A stretch of 64,000 nucleotides of DNA from Tetragonia tetragonoides. Lineage: Eukaryota; Streptophyta; Magnoliopsida; Caryophyllales; Aizoaceae. The stretch spans positions 21,531,307 to 21,595,306 of the forward strand of contig CM076139.1 in assembly GCA_038025085.1 (NCBI GenBank), read 5' to 3'. The position numbers and the translations under genes were made by a program. The notes below the pieces were generated by a model. That model searched no databases and was not told where the DNA came from. It saw only the letters and a list, made by a program, of their open reading frames with translations. This document shows positions 11,009-22,760 of this stretch, in pieces. How positions within the stretch are numbered: the first letter of the stretch is position 1; each line of letters begins with the position of its first letter.

Positions 11009-13726
11009 ATGGATTGGCTCAGAAAATATAAAGGTAGAATAGATTGTCGAGAACAAAAAATTTGCCTAAAGGGGCCAGATGGAAACCATATTACATATCG
11101 GGGGATAGTAACAACACCTAGAATCAAACTTATTTCAGCTATGAAACTGCAAACTCATCTTAGGAAAGGGCACCCAGTGTACTTATGTCAAGTAAAGGAT
11201 ACTACCCTAGAAGCCCAACTAGATAAGATACCTGTAGTAAAAGAGTATCCATATGTTTTTCCCGAGGAAATTCCTGGGTTACCACCAATAAGAGAAGTGG
11301 AGTTTGCAATTGATTTAGTACCCGGAACTGCCCTAATCTCAAAGGCACTTTATAGGATGGCGCACGCTAAACTAAAAGAACTGAAAACTCAGTTAGAAGA
11401 ATTGTTACATAAGGGGTGTATAAGGCCAAGTGTTTCTGCCTGGGGAGCTTTAGTCGTATTTGTGAAAAAGAAGGATGAGAGTTTAAGACTCTGTATTGAT
11501 TACAGAGAACTTAATAAAGTGACAATTAAAAACAAATACCCGTTGCCTAGAATAGAAGACTTGTTTGATCAATTAAAAGGGGCAAGTGTATTCTCTAAGA
11601 TAGATTTAAGATTGGGCTACCACCAATTACGAATAAAGGAGGAAGACATACCCAAAACAACATTTCGAACTAGATTTGGCCACTATGAGTTTGTTGTAAT
11701 GCCTTTCGGTTTAACTAATGGCCCAGCAGCCTTTATGGATCAAATGAATAGAACGTTTTGGGAGTATTTGGATCAATTTGTTGTGGTCTTTATAGATGAC
11801 ATACTTATTTTCTCTAAGACTAAAGAGGAGCATGAGAAGCACCTAAGAATTGTGTTGAATACCTTAAGGGAGAAAATGTGGTATGCTAAACTTTCAAAAT
11901 GTGAATTTTGGCTAGAAAAGGTGGCATTTCTGGGTCATGTTATTTCAAAAGATGGAGTTTCTGTTGATCCGGAGAAAATTAGGGTTATTACTGAATGGTC
12001 AAGACCCACCAACGTGGTCGAAGTTAGAAGTTTTCTTGGGTTAGTAGGTTACTATAGAAGATTCGTAAAGGATTTCTCTATGATAGCTCAACCAATAAAA
12101 AAGCTTTTAAGAAAGACCACCAAGTTCCAATGGGATGAGAATTGTGAGCAAGCTTTTCAAGAGCTAAAAAGACGGCTAACCACAGCCCCAGTTCTCACAC
12201 TACCATCAGGAATCGAGGGGTTTGAAATATTTAGTGATGCCTCTAAAAATGGCTTAGGTTGCGTACGTATGAAACATGGGAAAGTTATAGCATATGCTTC
12301 TCACCAATTAAAGCCTTATGAAGAGAACTACCCCACACATGACCTCGAATTGGCCGCTGTTGTATTTGCACTTAAGATATGGAGGCATTACCTTTATGGT
12401 TCTTTGTGTAAAGTATATACAGATCACAAAAGTTTGAAATATATATTTACACAGAAAGACCTCAACATGAGACAAAGAAGGTGGTTGGAGACAATTAAAG
12501 ATTATGATTTAGAAATTCAATACCACCAAGGAAAGGCAAATGTGGTGGCAGACGCTTTAAGTAGAAAATCCAAGCATAACTTAAACATGGTGTTTGTGGT
12601 GCCTGATATGATTTGTAAAGACCTTCAGAAGTTAGGAGTTGAGGTAGTAGCGTTTGGAGAGATAGGTGTGCAACTTAACGCACTCATTATTCAACCCACC
12701 ATATTTGATGAGATTCGTGAGAAGCAGAATAATGACCCATGTCTTCGTCGAGTCGAAGAAATGAAGAGAGAAGAAAAGGCTGGTGAGTTTGTAATTGAAG
12801 AGGATGGAAGTATTAAAATGAAAGGAAGGTGGTGTGTCCCAAATGACATGAATCTCAAAAGAACAATTCTTGAGGAAGCTCACAGTACTCCATACTCGGT
12901 GCATCCGGGTGGAGATAAGATGTATAAAGACCTGAAAGAACATTTCTGGTGGCCGGGAATGAAGCAAGATGTAGCAATATTTGTGGCTAGATGCTTGACG
13001 TGCCAAAAGGTGAAAGCTGAGCATAAAAGACCAGGTGGGCTATTGCAACCACTAGAGATACCAACTTGGAAGTGGGACTCGATATCAATGGACTTTCTTA
13101 TGGGTCTGCCTCACACAAGAAGTGATAAAAATGTAATTTGGGTGATAATTGATAGACTCACTAAGACGACAATATTTATTCCAATAAAGGACACTTGGGG
13201 AATGAATCAATTGGCAGATGCATACATTAAAGAGGTTGTCAGGTTGCATGGTGTGCCTATGGATATTGTCTCTAATAGAGACTCAAGATTCCTATCTAAT
13301 TTATGGTCCAAACTACAGCAGGCCTTTGCAACAAAGTTGAAATTTAGTAGTGCCTGTCACCCGGCAACTGATGGGCAAACCGAGAGAACAATCCAAACGT
13401 TAGAAGACATGTTGCGTGCATGTGTCCTAGAGTTTCAGGGCTCTTGGGACAAGCACTTTCCACTGATAGAATTTTCTTATAACAATATTTACCATGCTAG
13501 TATAGGAAAGGCGCCTTATGAGGTTCTCTACGGAAGGAAGTGTCGTAGTCCTTTGTGCTGGAACGATGTAAATGAGACTATGTTTGTCGGGCCATATATT
13601 ATTCAAGATACAATAAATCAAGTGCGTATCATCCAAGAAAAGTTGAAGGCAACGCAAGACAGGCAAAAAGCATACGCTGATAGGGGACGTCGGCCGGAGA
13701 AGTTCAATGTGGGTGGTAAAGTGTAA
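11009..13726 (+). CDS. Chromovirus pol: reverse transcriptase, RNase H, integrase
   Basis: One open frame of 905 codons. RT motifs are [46 protein letters not shown] and [10 protein letters not shown] (catalytic Asp pair near 11795). RNase H has [21 protein letters not shown] and TDHKSL, ending VVADALSRK. Integrase has the HHCC zinc finger (AHS...VHPGGDK...CLTCQ, 12878-13010) and the DDE triad in [16 protein letters not shown] and TERTIQTLE. All catalytic residues are present. The frame is cut off from protease by a shift near 10923-11009. It stops at TAA 13724-13726, where related elements run on to the C-terminal domain; about ten residues seem deleted. Confidence 0.95.
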   Translation: MDWLRKYKGRIDCREQKICLKGPDGNHITYRGIVTTPRIKLISAMKLQTHLRKGHPVYLCQVKDTTLEAQLDKIPVVKEYPYVFPEEIPGLPPIREVEFAIDLVPGTALISKALYRMAHAKLKELKTQLEELLHKGCIRPSVSAWGALVVFVKKKDESLRLCIDYRELNKVTIKNKYPLPRIEDLFDQLKGASVFSKIDLRLGYHQLRIKEEDIPKTTFRTRFGHYEFVVMPFGLTNGPAAFMDQMNRTFWEYLDQFVVVFIDDILIFSKTKEEHEKHLRIVLNTLREKMWYAKLSKCEFWLEKVAFLGHVISKDGVSVDPEKIRVITEWSRPTNVVEVRSFLGLVGYYRRFVKDFSMIAQPIKKLLRKTTKFQWDENCEQAFQELKRRLTTAPVLTLPSGIEGFEIFSDASKNGLGCVRMKHGKVIAYASHQLKPYEENYPTHDLELAAVVFALKIWRHYLYGSLCKVYTDHKSLKYIFTQKDLNMRQRRWLETIKDYDLEIQYHQGKANVVADALSRKSKHNLNMVFVVPDMICKDLQKLGVEVVAFGEIGVQLNALIIQPTIFDEIREKQNNDPCLRRVEEMKREEKAGEFVIEEDGSIKMKGRWCVPNDMNLKRTILEEAHSTPYSVHPGGDKMYKDLKEHFWWPGMKQDVAIFVARCLTCQKVKAEHKRPGGLLQPLEIPTWKWDSISMDFLMGLPHTRSDKNVIWVIIDRLTKTTIFIPIKDTWGMNQLADAYIKEVVRLHGVPMDIVSNRDSRFLSNLWSKLQQAFATKLKFSSACHPATDGQTERTIQTLEDMLRACVLEFQGSWDKHFPLIEFSYNNIYHASIGKAPYEVLYGRKCRSPLCWNDVNETMFVGPYIIQDTINQVRIIQEKLKATQDRQKAYADRGRRPEKFNVGGKV

Positions 13727-14148
13727 TGCGATTTGGGAAGAAAGGGAAGTTGAGCCCCAAGTATATAGGCCCGTATGAAGTTCTCGAGAGAGTAGGTGAA
13801 GTAGCTTATAGATTAGCCTTGCCTATGGACCTAGCCAACGTCCATAATGTCTTTAATGTCTCCCAACTACGACGATACCAACATGATCCTTCTCATGTAC
13901 TCCAACCAGAGCCCGAACCAGTACAATTAGACAAAAATCTTACTTATGAAGAGCGCCCAGTGAAGATTCTGGATAGCAAGGAGGGGGTCTTAAGGAATAA
14001 AGTAATTCCGATGGTAAAGGTGCTTTGGAGGAGTCAAAAGGTAGAAGAAGCCACATGGGAGGCTGAAGAAGATATGCGAAGGCGTTATCCGTATCAGTTT
14101 GAACAAGGTAATCTTTTCTTTAAGTTTCAAGGGCGAAACTTATTTTAA
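13726..14148 (+). CDS. Chromovirus integrase C-terminal and chromodomain-like segment
   Basis: A 140-codon frame whose ATG overlaps the pol stop (TAATG). It opens with the GPY-type integrase tail (LSPKYIGPYEVLERVGEVAY) and the VHNVFNVSQLRRY motif. It ends in a chromodomain-like region (KVLWRSQKVEEATWEAEEDM), which in chromoviruses directs insertion to heterochromatin. It belongs to the pol polyprotein and is separated only by a local deletion. Independent translation is not expected. Confidence 0.88.
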   Translation: MRFGKKGKLSPKYIGPYEVLERVGEVAYRLALPMDLANVHNVFNVSQLRRYQHDPSHVLQPEPEPVQLDKNLTYEERPVKILDSKEGVLRNKVIPMVKVLWRSQKVEEATWEAEEDMRRRYPYQFEQGNLFFKFQGRNLF

Positions 14149-14159
14149 GGGGGAGAGAC
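14146..14159 (+). other. Polypurine tract of the chromovirus
   Basis: TAAGGGGGAGAGAC immediately before the 3' LTR; it primes plus-strand DNA synthesis. Confidence 0.9.
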
Positions 14160-16582
14160 TGTAATACGCGTAAATTTAGCTAGGCCATAAAATAATAATT
14201 TATTTATTTAGAAACTTTATAACAAGTAAAAGTAATAATAATATAACTAAAATTACAAGGGGACTATCATCTAATAATGACACACACAAAAAAAAAAAAA
14301 AAAAAGAAAAAAAAAGAAAAGAAGAAGAAGAATGGCAGTGGGGAACATTCTAGTGATATCCCACCCCTTCACTAATCATCTAGCTAGTTCTATTTATAAA
14401 TGGAGGCTTTATTACACTTTTGCCATTTAAAACTAAGAACATAATAAACATTACCATTCTCTTTCATTCAACACAAAACAACCTAGCTCTTCTATCAACA
14501 CCGTAGCCACCATCTTCACCATTCCACATATCATTCACGAAGAAATTGAGTTGCTAGGAAGACTCCCAAAGAAATTCATCAAACCAAACAACTAGACAAG
14601 GTAAATTCTCTCTTCTCTTCCCTTTTTATTCTCCTTATGTTGCTGAATTTCAGCCACAAACCACCACAATTGGTGGTGGTGGGTGGCGTTTTTGATGTCT
14701 TTTAAGGCCAATCGACCATAGGCTATTGTTACCCACTTCATTTCCCCTCTTTATCTCTCCTACCAGTAACATACAGACCCGAAATTGGGTCATCTGAGCC
14801 TTATTTTCGGACTTAACCCAGTTACCAATTTGTTGTTTGATTTCCAACTTTGTTCTTGATAAGTTAACCCTTAGATTATCCCTCCTACTTGGCTATAGTA
14901 AATAAATTATGGTAGTAATTGGATAATTGCACTTCCAGTATTGGGTGGGTATTCTGAATTATACACAGACAACTAATTTCTAGTAAAACAGATCAATAAA
15001 ACCCAGATTATGCAATTTATAGATTCTACATTCTATAGTATAGTAGTACTAATTCCAGAAAAATTACTTGACATTGCTTAGGCCTCGGTAGCGGTTCAGA
15101 GGGTGTTGATCAGTAGGGAGGAAGGAGTATTTTGGTCGTCTTCTTTATTTTTGCTTCAAGGTAAATACCATGTCTACCCAAAACCTCCTTCCCGTAAAAA
15201 TAATGCTCTTTGCGTTTATATGTGAAATCATGTTTTATTGTGGTATTTGCTCAATTGTGAAAACTAAGTTCTTTTCTTAAAACTAAGTATGTCTGTAGAT
15301 ATGTAGCTAGTACAGTACTATATTTGTTGGTGACTTGTACGTGAAAAATATTATTGATGTATGAATGGGTATGAGTAGATATGGCTGGCATGTTAAGAGC
15401 CAATGAAGAATAAAACATGCTCTATACATGAAGTGAATACTTGAAGTGAATACTGATTGATTTAATGAAGTAGCTAGATTATTACAATATGAGTGTATTT
15501 ACAAAAGTGTGGTAGTATGAATGCCCTGTGATCTTGGCATTAGGAAAGGAAAAGAAGTCCGTACATAGCATAAACAAATGACAAGTTTTTGTGATGTTGA
15601 ACTAGTATAAATCATTTGAGCTTATTTTTCTGAAGTAAAGGTCTTCGGGGGAGAATTCTCTAGTTAGTAATCCGGAATACTATACTAGAGATAAGGAACA
15701 GGATTGTTAATAGTTATTGTGAGTTCAAAAGTAGTTGTAGTCTTTCCTTTTCAGGTTGAGATCGGCTGGGTCTCCCGGGTCTCTAGATACTTGAAAAGGG
15801 GTGTGCGCACGCTTTCAAGAGTAGGAGGTTGGGATTGATCGGTTGGGTCTCCCGGGTCATCCATTGAGATAGATTGGCTAGGTGTCCCGGGTCTTTCGTC
15901 GTTCTCTTCCCTGATAGTGTAAACAAAATGGTATAGGTGTATAAGTGATAAAAAGAAGTTACTCAAGGAAGATTATATACGCAAATACTATAAGCTAGCT
16001 AGGTTACTTAACTAGATGATGTTATGGGTAGTTAATTAAGCGTAGTGCATCGTAGGATTACTACTCAACTTAAAATAAATAAACCTATTTGATTTCTAAA
16101 GCTTTCATGATTAAAAAGTTATTTTCTAGCAAACATTTAAAAATCTATTTTCATAAAAGTTATTTTTACGGGGTAAAGTGGGTTTACTTAGCATTTCTGC
16201 TAATTTTCGTGCATTTTCTGTTTTTCTGTCTTGTCTGCTTTGTTCCTTCTTATTATACAGGTGGGCTTTTCTAGAGAGGGAAGGACGCTCAGAAGACTAT
16301 TAGAAGACAAACCCAATTACCTTGATATTTTGATGTAAAATGTCTCAGTAATGTAAAAATGTAACTACTAGTTACTAGATTGTACATATTTATATATACA
16401 GATCCACTTTTGGTTTATTAAGAAATGAAGGTGAATCATTTAGCAGGTTGAATCTGTTTATCACAGCCTTGCATAAAGAATAAATGCTGCGGTAACTCCA
16501 CGACTATAATTATCGCTTCCGCGTAACAGGTGAATTGCTCATATAATGTTATTATATGAGATAGCTGAGTCGGGGTGTTACA
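14160..16582 (+). repeat. 3' LTR of the chromovirus
   Basis: 2423 bp, matching the 5' LTR with scattered substitutions and small indels. The TATA box is at 14394-14400, and the GGCTGGGTCTCCCGGGTC trio is at about 15760-15895. ORFs inside (14650, 15751, 16089, 16436) are dismissed as LTR translation. Confidence 0.93.
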
Positions 16583-16587
16583 CGAAC

Positions 16588-17842
16588 CTTCATACCGCGA
16601 TTCTTTGGAGGTATGCCTTGAAGAAGAAGATGAATGGTACATTGATATAAAAAACCTACTCATCCATCAAATTTACTTTCCTGATCCTAGCCCTAGAGCC
16701 CAAAAGGCCCTTAGGAGGCTTGCAGCCCAATTTATTGAAGTACAAAGTCAAATATACAAGAAAACCCCAAACGAGATTAATCTCTTATGTTTAGGCACCA
16801 AAATGGCCCACAAAGTTCTAAGAGATGTACATGGAGGGGTCTATGGACCGCACCCGAACGTTATGATGTTAACCAGGAAGATATTTAGGCTTGGCTTTTA
16901 CTGGACCACAATGGATAAAGACTATTGTGAATTCGTCAAAAGATGCGTGCAATGCCAGACACATGCAAACCTACAACATTTGCCGCCAAGCCCATTATAC
17001 ACTTTCACCTCTCCTTGGCCCTTCTCGGCGTGGGGAACAACTATTATTGGCAAGATAACCCCAACGGGTAAAGGAGGCCATGAATATATATTTTAGTTGT
17101 TATTGACTACTTTACTAAATGGGTCGAAGCGCAAACCTATGCAAAGCTCAAAGCAAAGCATGTGGTCAAGTTCATCAAGAACAACATAATACCTAGATAT
17201 GGCGTTCCCCAAGAAATCATTAATGATAAGGGCTCGCATTTTAAGAAAGAAGTAATTGAGCTCCTCGCTCAGTTCAAGATCCAACATCGAAAATCGTCTC
17301 CCTACAGGCCGCAAACAAACGGCGCACTAGAAGCAGCTAACAAGAACATTAAGAAAATCATCGAGAGAATGGCTGGAAATTATTACGATTGGCCCGACAA
17401 GTTGCCATTCGCACTTTGGGGGTATAGAACATCTATTCGCGCATCAACGGGAGCAACACCCTACTCTCTAGTTTATGGGATGGAAGTCGTATTATCACTC
17501 GAGCTAGAGGTCCCATCTCTAATGATTGTCCTAGAAATCCAAATTCCGAAAGTGGATTGGGTCCAAGCCCGGTACGACCAATTAGTCCTGGTGGATGAGA
17601 AAAGGTTGCAAGCCTTGCACAATGTGAGAATCTATCAAAAAACATTGACAAAGCACTTCAACCAAAAGCTCAAGATGAGAGACCTCAAAGTTGGGGACTT
17701 AGTACTCAAAGAAGTAGGGGCCAATGTCACTGACCCTCGAGGCAAGTTTAGGCCCAATTGGTTCAGTCATTTTCTTATCACAAAAATCCTAACCGGCGGA
17801 GCTGCAAAGTTGGCAGACTTAGACGGGATTGAATTTAGTTAA
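16588..17842 (+). pseudogene. Tat integrase (continuation of the interrupted pol)
   Basis: This resumes the Tat pol after the chromovirus. The zinc-finger region ends with YCEFVKRCVQCQTH (about 16920-16970). The core follows. At the first catalytic position the sequence reads WGTTIIG where relatives have Asp, so that residue is lost. The second Asp is in INDKGSHF and the Glu in GALEAANKNI. A one-base shift near 17095 splits the core: the next segment, VVIDYFTKWVEAQ, is in another frame. The C-terminal part (17640-17842) has the DLKVGDLVLKE motif typical of Tat integrases. Inactive. Confidence 0.88.
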
Positions 17843-18296
17843 TGGATAAATATGGATCAACTGAAAAAGTTCTATGCCTAGGCAAGGCATCTAATATAGC
17901 GCTTTTGAGAGGGCCACACAAGGCTAAGTAATCCCGGAAAAAAAAAAGAGGGATTCAATGTTCAAATTGCACGGATAAGAAATACGAGTGGTCTGATTCC
18001 CCTAAAAGGATACGTAGGATAACCCAATTGCAATTGGGCCCGACCCCTTCATCATTTTCGCATTCAAAAGTTGTTGAAACAATAATAAAGCAAATAAAGT
18101 TGCAATATTGAATAAAACCGAGCATGTCTCCATAAATAATAAAAGTCCATTACAAATAATTTGGCAATTCAAAAATAAGTGCAAATATTTAAATCTAAGT
18201 CCTAAAGGGGCACATCACCTTATTGAATTTAAATGCAACACAAAAAGGCAATCCTAAGCTAGACATGCTCCAAAAAAGCGTATTAATATTAGTAGA
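17843..18296 (+). other. Post-pol region of the Tat element
   Basis: It contains the ATACGTAGGATAACC block (18010-18025) commonly found just after pol in Tat elements, and an A-run at 17938-17948. No ORF is credible here. It runs into the 3' end of the antisense gene A. Confidence 0.55.
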
Positions 18297-18400
18297 CTAC
18301 TCCGTAGCTTCGGTAGTAGGACTCGCATCTTCCATGGGCTTATCCGCTATGAGGCCCTCCGCATCTCGCTCCTTGGGAGCCCATCTCTCGCGGACCATAG

Positions 18401-19782
18401 TGTAAGGACCCGGGATTTTATCCTATGTCCACGAAGTGTGTCCTTATAGAAAATGTGTAAGTTGGGGGCTTTAGATAAGTTCAAAGAACCGTCGAGTTAG
18501 AAAAACTTTTGAAAAGACTTGAATTGAATAAAAACCATGAAAGAGGTCACAAATATGCTATCGACGTTTTATCGAAGGGACAACCCAATTGCGCGATAAT
18601 TGAACTAATCATGTTTTTAGAAAGACTCCCTCTCATATATAGCATATGAGTACCCAAGAATAAAGGGTTCGGGGGCGAAGGTACGAGGTGGGAAGATGTT
18701 AGGCACCCAACTCGCCTGTTTTATGACGACATCTACTAACTCAAGTTTGCTTAATAATTTAAAGATATGATTCCCACACAAACCGGATTAACAACCTAGA
18801 TAAGACTATTAATTGGTTCATCACAAGCATCACGACATTTATTAATGACCCTTATTTAGACATGCATTGGATTGGCAAGTTGAGCATTACAACGACTAGA
18901 CATGCTTGGAATTGAACGACAATATTTAGTAAGCAATAAAAGACATGATTAGCATGATATCTACGTTTTGACTACTAGAAAAAAAACAGTTAAGCAATTA
19001 ATTTAATTTGAGCCATTAGGAGTTAGTGCTTGAACTGTAGGCTATTTAGCAAATGAATAGTAAAGATAAGATCTCAAGCAAAGAATAATTTTGGAAGAAA
19101 GAGGGAGAAGCTCGGGAGTACTCAAACAAGAATAGAGGTTGTCAACTGTAGACTGTGTGTTTTGAACTGAAAGTCGAGGGTCATATTTATAGGCGAAGGA
19201 GTAGGGTTGGATAGGTGGAGAAATGGCTGAAATTTGGAGAACGAGCTTGAAAATAGAGGGGCTTGGAAGACCCAGCGAGCGCCGCTAGCGGCTCTGGTAT
19301 ATCACCCAGCGCCGCTGACGGTGCTGGCCACAGCTGCTGGTGGCGCTTGCCACAGCCGTTGGTGGCGCTAGCTGAAAATCCACAGCCGCTGGCGGCGCTG
19401 GCTGAAATTTAAGCGCCGCTGGCGGCTGTCAGCATGCCAACTGGATGTCGTCATAATGGCGACATCCAGTCTACTTTAATTTTCGGAGAAATTTTAGTGT
19501 TCTAAAAATGTGAAAAGACCGTTTTACCCTTCTGCGGTAAAGGACGGTTTTACCCTCGGTTAGCAACTTGGCAATCGGGAGTCTGAAAAAGACACGAGAG
19601 GTGTCGTTGGAAAGCTCTTGAACGGGGCTTTTGAATGTGATCGAAATAAAGGAGTGATCGAGGAAAAAACCTGAGACCTTATTTTACCTATCAAAGCAAA
19701 AATAGCATTCAAGTTTATAAATTACTCCTTTCATCATCGGATTTTCGCGGAAAAATCTGAAGACGCTCTTTTGGCGTCTACA
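18401..19782 (-). mobile_element. Solo LTR (Tat-like family 2) inside antisense gene A
   Basis: On the minus strand it starts TGTAGACGCC and ends GGGTCCTTACA. It is flanked by a perfect 5-bp target duplication CATAG (18396-18400, 19783-19787). 1382 bp. A minus-strand TATA box (CCTATAAATATG, about 19180-19193) follows a tandem GC-rich CAGCCGCTGGCGGC array (19270-19433). The same family is present at 58686-59951. A single LTR with an intact target duplication means the internal part was lost by LTR-LTR recombination. It breaks the gene A frame. Confidence 0.9.
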
Positions 19783-20045
19783 CATAGGCTCCTCTTCTTC
19801 AATCTTCATTAGAGGTGTGCTTGAAGATGCCTTGGATCATTGACCCGAATTGGGGTTTCCTCTTGAGGCTTAGTAGTGATCTTTTCCAAAGCTTTCTTGG
19901 CTTTTGGATTAAGGATGCCTTTCACATGCTTGACTCCCTTTTTTTTACCCTTCCCCTTTGGTTCATTAGGGTTTGAGAGTCTTAGGCTAGCTTTGACCGA
20001 TTGGGTCTTAAGGTCACTTTGTTCGGATTTCCTACATGCACGGTG

Positions 20046-20878
20046 TGTTGAAATATTTGTGCTTTAAAAATAAAATCTATATTTATTGGTGATTTAAAAT
20101 CTATTTGTGACTTTATAATTGAGTATCTAAAATATACTCTAGATTTAAAACGGTGGTTTTGTACATTGGTGGTCAAATGACATTAATAGTGTTCTTGGCA
20201 TAATATTGGAGTAAATGGTTGGGCAAATAACAGTTTTGTATGATTGTGGAATCTTTTCTTTTATTTGGTTTAAGAGCCCATTACTCCTCTTGAATGTTAC
20301 AAAGTTAGGCAGTAAGTTTCTATATAAATGAGTTTGGCTTTGGTTGCCTGAGGAAAGAAAAAAAAGGCCGGCAAGCATTTTTGTAAGAAGGTTTTGTTTT
20401 CTACTAAAAAGTCTACCTTTTCATTTTTCTCAATCACTTCAATATCAGTTAAACCCCAAGTACGTATTTTACTACTATAAAATATTATATTATTAGTACT
20501 AGTATTTTTTACTAGTGAGTATTGGACAATTGTTGGTTCGGGGATTTCTCCTTGTTGCACCGAAGAAATCCGACGGGTTGTCGTATCTTGGGGGAGGAAC
20601 GCACTTGATTAATTTTCCAGTGCAGTGGGGGCGTTTCCTCTCTAAGGAAAGCGCCCAGTGTGCTTCAACTCAGGCTACTTCTGATCTCTTCTCTTTTTAC
20701 ATACATACATACTTCGTATTTGATTAATCGTTCTTTATATTCAAAGTGTGTGTATTTGTATTGATCTTGAAAAATTGTTGTCGTTAATGTTGTTTTTGTT
20801 TGGTAAACATTGATGTATTTATTTATATAGTCGAGGTATTATTCATTGACGTATTATTTTTTGCAATATTTTCCAACA
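20046..20878 (+). repeat. 5' LTR of the nested copia element
   Basis: 833 bp with the TATA box TATATAAATG at 20321-20330. The same block is in the right LTR. Frames at 20145-20727 are mirrored in the right LTR and are LTR translation, not genes. Confidence 0.92.
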
Positions 20879-21365
20879 GTCTTAGAGAGAAAAGCGGAAT
20901 TCATGTTATAGGATTATTTGTTAATAGACGTGTTTTGCTATTCTCCATTATTGCTTGTATAAGTAATATAATACTCGAGCTTATTAGTAGCTTATTTAAG
21001 GTTTGTATTGTACTTGCTGGATGAATTAGAATTCCCATGTGCTTAATCTGCAAGTGACCGAAGTCGTGCACAAAAAGCGTATATAATTGTCTTATATGCC
21101 ACCTATGGTTGTGTGATTTCTTTGACAAATTTAATATTCTTTTATTACGTTGGTTTTTACTGGTGGTCGATACATTACCTTATATTTGCTAGTCTTTAAT
21201 TTATATATGTGATACTACATTGCAGAATACATTATTTTATATCCAAGACTTGGTTAATCACCTTGTTACTTGTTAATTGTTTATTGTCTTTAATATTATG
21301 GCTATGGTCAATGTGGGGGTTGTTTCTAACCCGGTTATAAATATGGTATATAATATGAATGAGCT
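20879..21365 (+). other. Copia leader; no gag present
   Basis: AT-rich, with no gag-like or zinc-knuckle coding in any frame. The sequence after the LTR (GTCTTAGAGAG) is not the usual TGGTATCAGAGC primer site. It holds the scar of whatever removed gag. Confidence 0.6.
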
Positions 21366-22760
21366 AATGTTCATGTTTGTATTAATAAAAGTCTATTTTT
21401 AACTTATGTTGAGTCATATGCAAAAACGGTTAGTATGGGTAATGGTGTTGCTTCTTCCATCCTTGGTGAAGGTCTTGTTAAATTAAAATTTTTATCTGGA
21501 AAGTCTCTTGATTTAGATCAAGTATATCATGTTCCCGATGTTAGAAAAAATCTTATTAGTGCTTCCTTGTTGGTACAATGTGGCTATAAAGTTATTCTTG
21601 AATCTAATGCAATTGTGATTACAAAGTATGGTAATTTTATTTGCAAAGGTTATATATGTGATGGATTATTTAAACTTAATGTTGTGCCCAAAGAGGTGAA
21701 TACTATTTCTGGTAATTCTTTGTGTGTTGCAAATGTTGAAATTTCTAATATTTGGCATGCTAGGCTTGGTCATGTGAATTTGCAAACTATTAGACATATG
21801 ATGCATTTAGACCTTATTCCTAAATATAGTGTTGATGCTAAAGAAAGATGTGAATTATGTGTGCAAGCTAAACAACCTAGAAAACCTTTTAAGTCGGTTG
21901 AAAAAGAAACTAGATTGTTAGAGTTAATTCATAGTGATCTTTGTGATAGTGAAAATGTTTTGACTCGTGGTGGAAAAAGTTATTTTATTACCTTTATTGA
22001 TGATTATTCCAAGTATTGCTATGTTTATTTGGTTAGTGCCAAGAGTGATTTGTTTGATAGATTTAAAGCTTATAAAGTTGAAGTTGAAAATCAATTGGAA
22101 AAGAAAATTAAAATTCTTCGTTCGGATAGAGGAGGTGAGTATGCCCCTACTGAGATGATTCAATTTTGTGAAGAACATGGTGTTATACATCAGGTTTCCC
22201 CTCCTCGTGCACCTCAATCTAATGGGGTTGCAGAAAGGAAAAACCGTACTTTGTTGGACATGATTAATGTAATGTTACTTAGTTCTGGCTTGCCTAATAA
22301 TTTGTGGGGTGAAGCTTTATATGCTGCTTGCTATGTGTTGAATAGAGTTCCTTACAAAAATGTTGATAAGACCCCCTATGAGTTGTGAAAAAATAAAAAG
22401 CCGACTTTGAAACATATCAAAGTGTGGGGGTGCTTAGCCAAGGTAAATATACCTACTACAAAGAAAAGGAAGATTGGTCCAAAAAAAGTAGATAGTGCTT
22501 TTATTGGTTATTCTTTACATAGTACTACTTATAGATGTTTGGTGTTGAAATCTGAAATTCTTGAAATTTCTATTAATACTATTATTGAATCTCGTGACGT
22601 TGTTTTCTTTGAAAATGTTTTTCTTGTGAAAACTAAAATTCTAAAATCTGTTTCTGAGCCTTCTTCTTTGAATTTTCGTGGGCCTTCATCTTCTAATAAT
22701 GATTTTATTCAGGAGCCAATTGAGCCCATTGTCCTTAGACAGAGTACAAGGGACAAAAGA
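21366..22760 (+). pseudogene. Copia protease tail and integrase
   Basis: Coding begins with the end of the protease (ANVHVCINKSLFLTY, 21372 on), then MGNGV and the LISASLLVQCGYKV region. The integrase zinc finger is IWHARLGHVN...CELCVQAK (21752-21870). The core has FITFIDDYSKYCYVYL, ILRSDRGGEYAP and a downstream Glu in NGVAERKNRTL. The single stop, TGA 22386-22388, falls where relatives have Trp. The frame then continues with HIKVWGCLAKVNIP and the integrase C-terminus. Catalytic Asp-Asp-Glu residues are present. Without gag and a full protease it cannot act alone. Confidence 0.88.

Larger units (their letters stand above)
5936..16582 (+). mobile_element. Tekay/Del-like chromovirus (Ty3-gypsy), nested in Tat pol
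   Basis: A 10.6-kb element with two long LTRs (5936-8377 and 14160-16582), both starting TGTAATACGCG and ending GGGGTGTTACA. It is flanked by CAAAC (5931-5935) and CGAAC (16583-16587), a target duplication with one mismatch. It has an initiator-Met primer site, gag with zinc knuckle, protease, RT, RNase H, integrase, a chromodomain-like C-terminus and a purine tract before the 3' LTR. Long LTRs and this pol sequence fit the Tekay/Del lineage. The LTRs differ by a few percent by eye. Frameshifts in gag and before RT make it non-functional, but the RT-integrase frame is intact. Confidence 0.92.

Noticed and set aside
12632..13024. 130-codon minus ORF inside chromovirus integrase
   Set aside because: Opposite-strand shadow of the conserved integrase frame.
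20145..20727. ORFs with near-identical copies at 25222-25652, looking like a gene family
   Set aside because: They are translations of the two copia LTRs.
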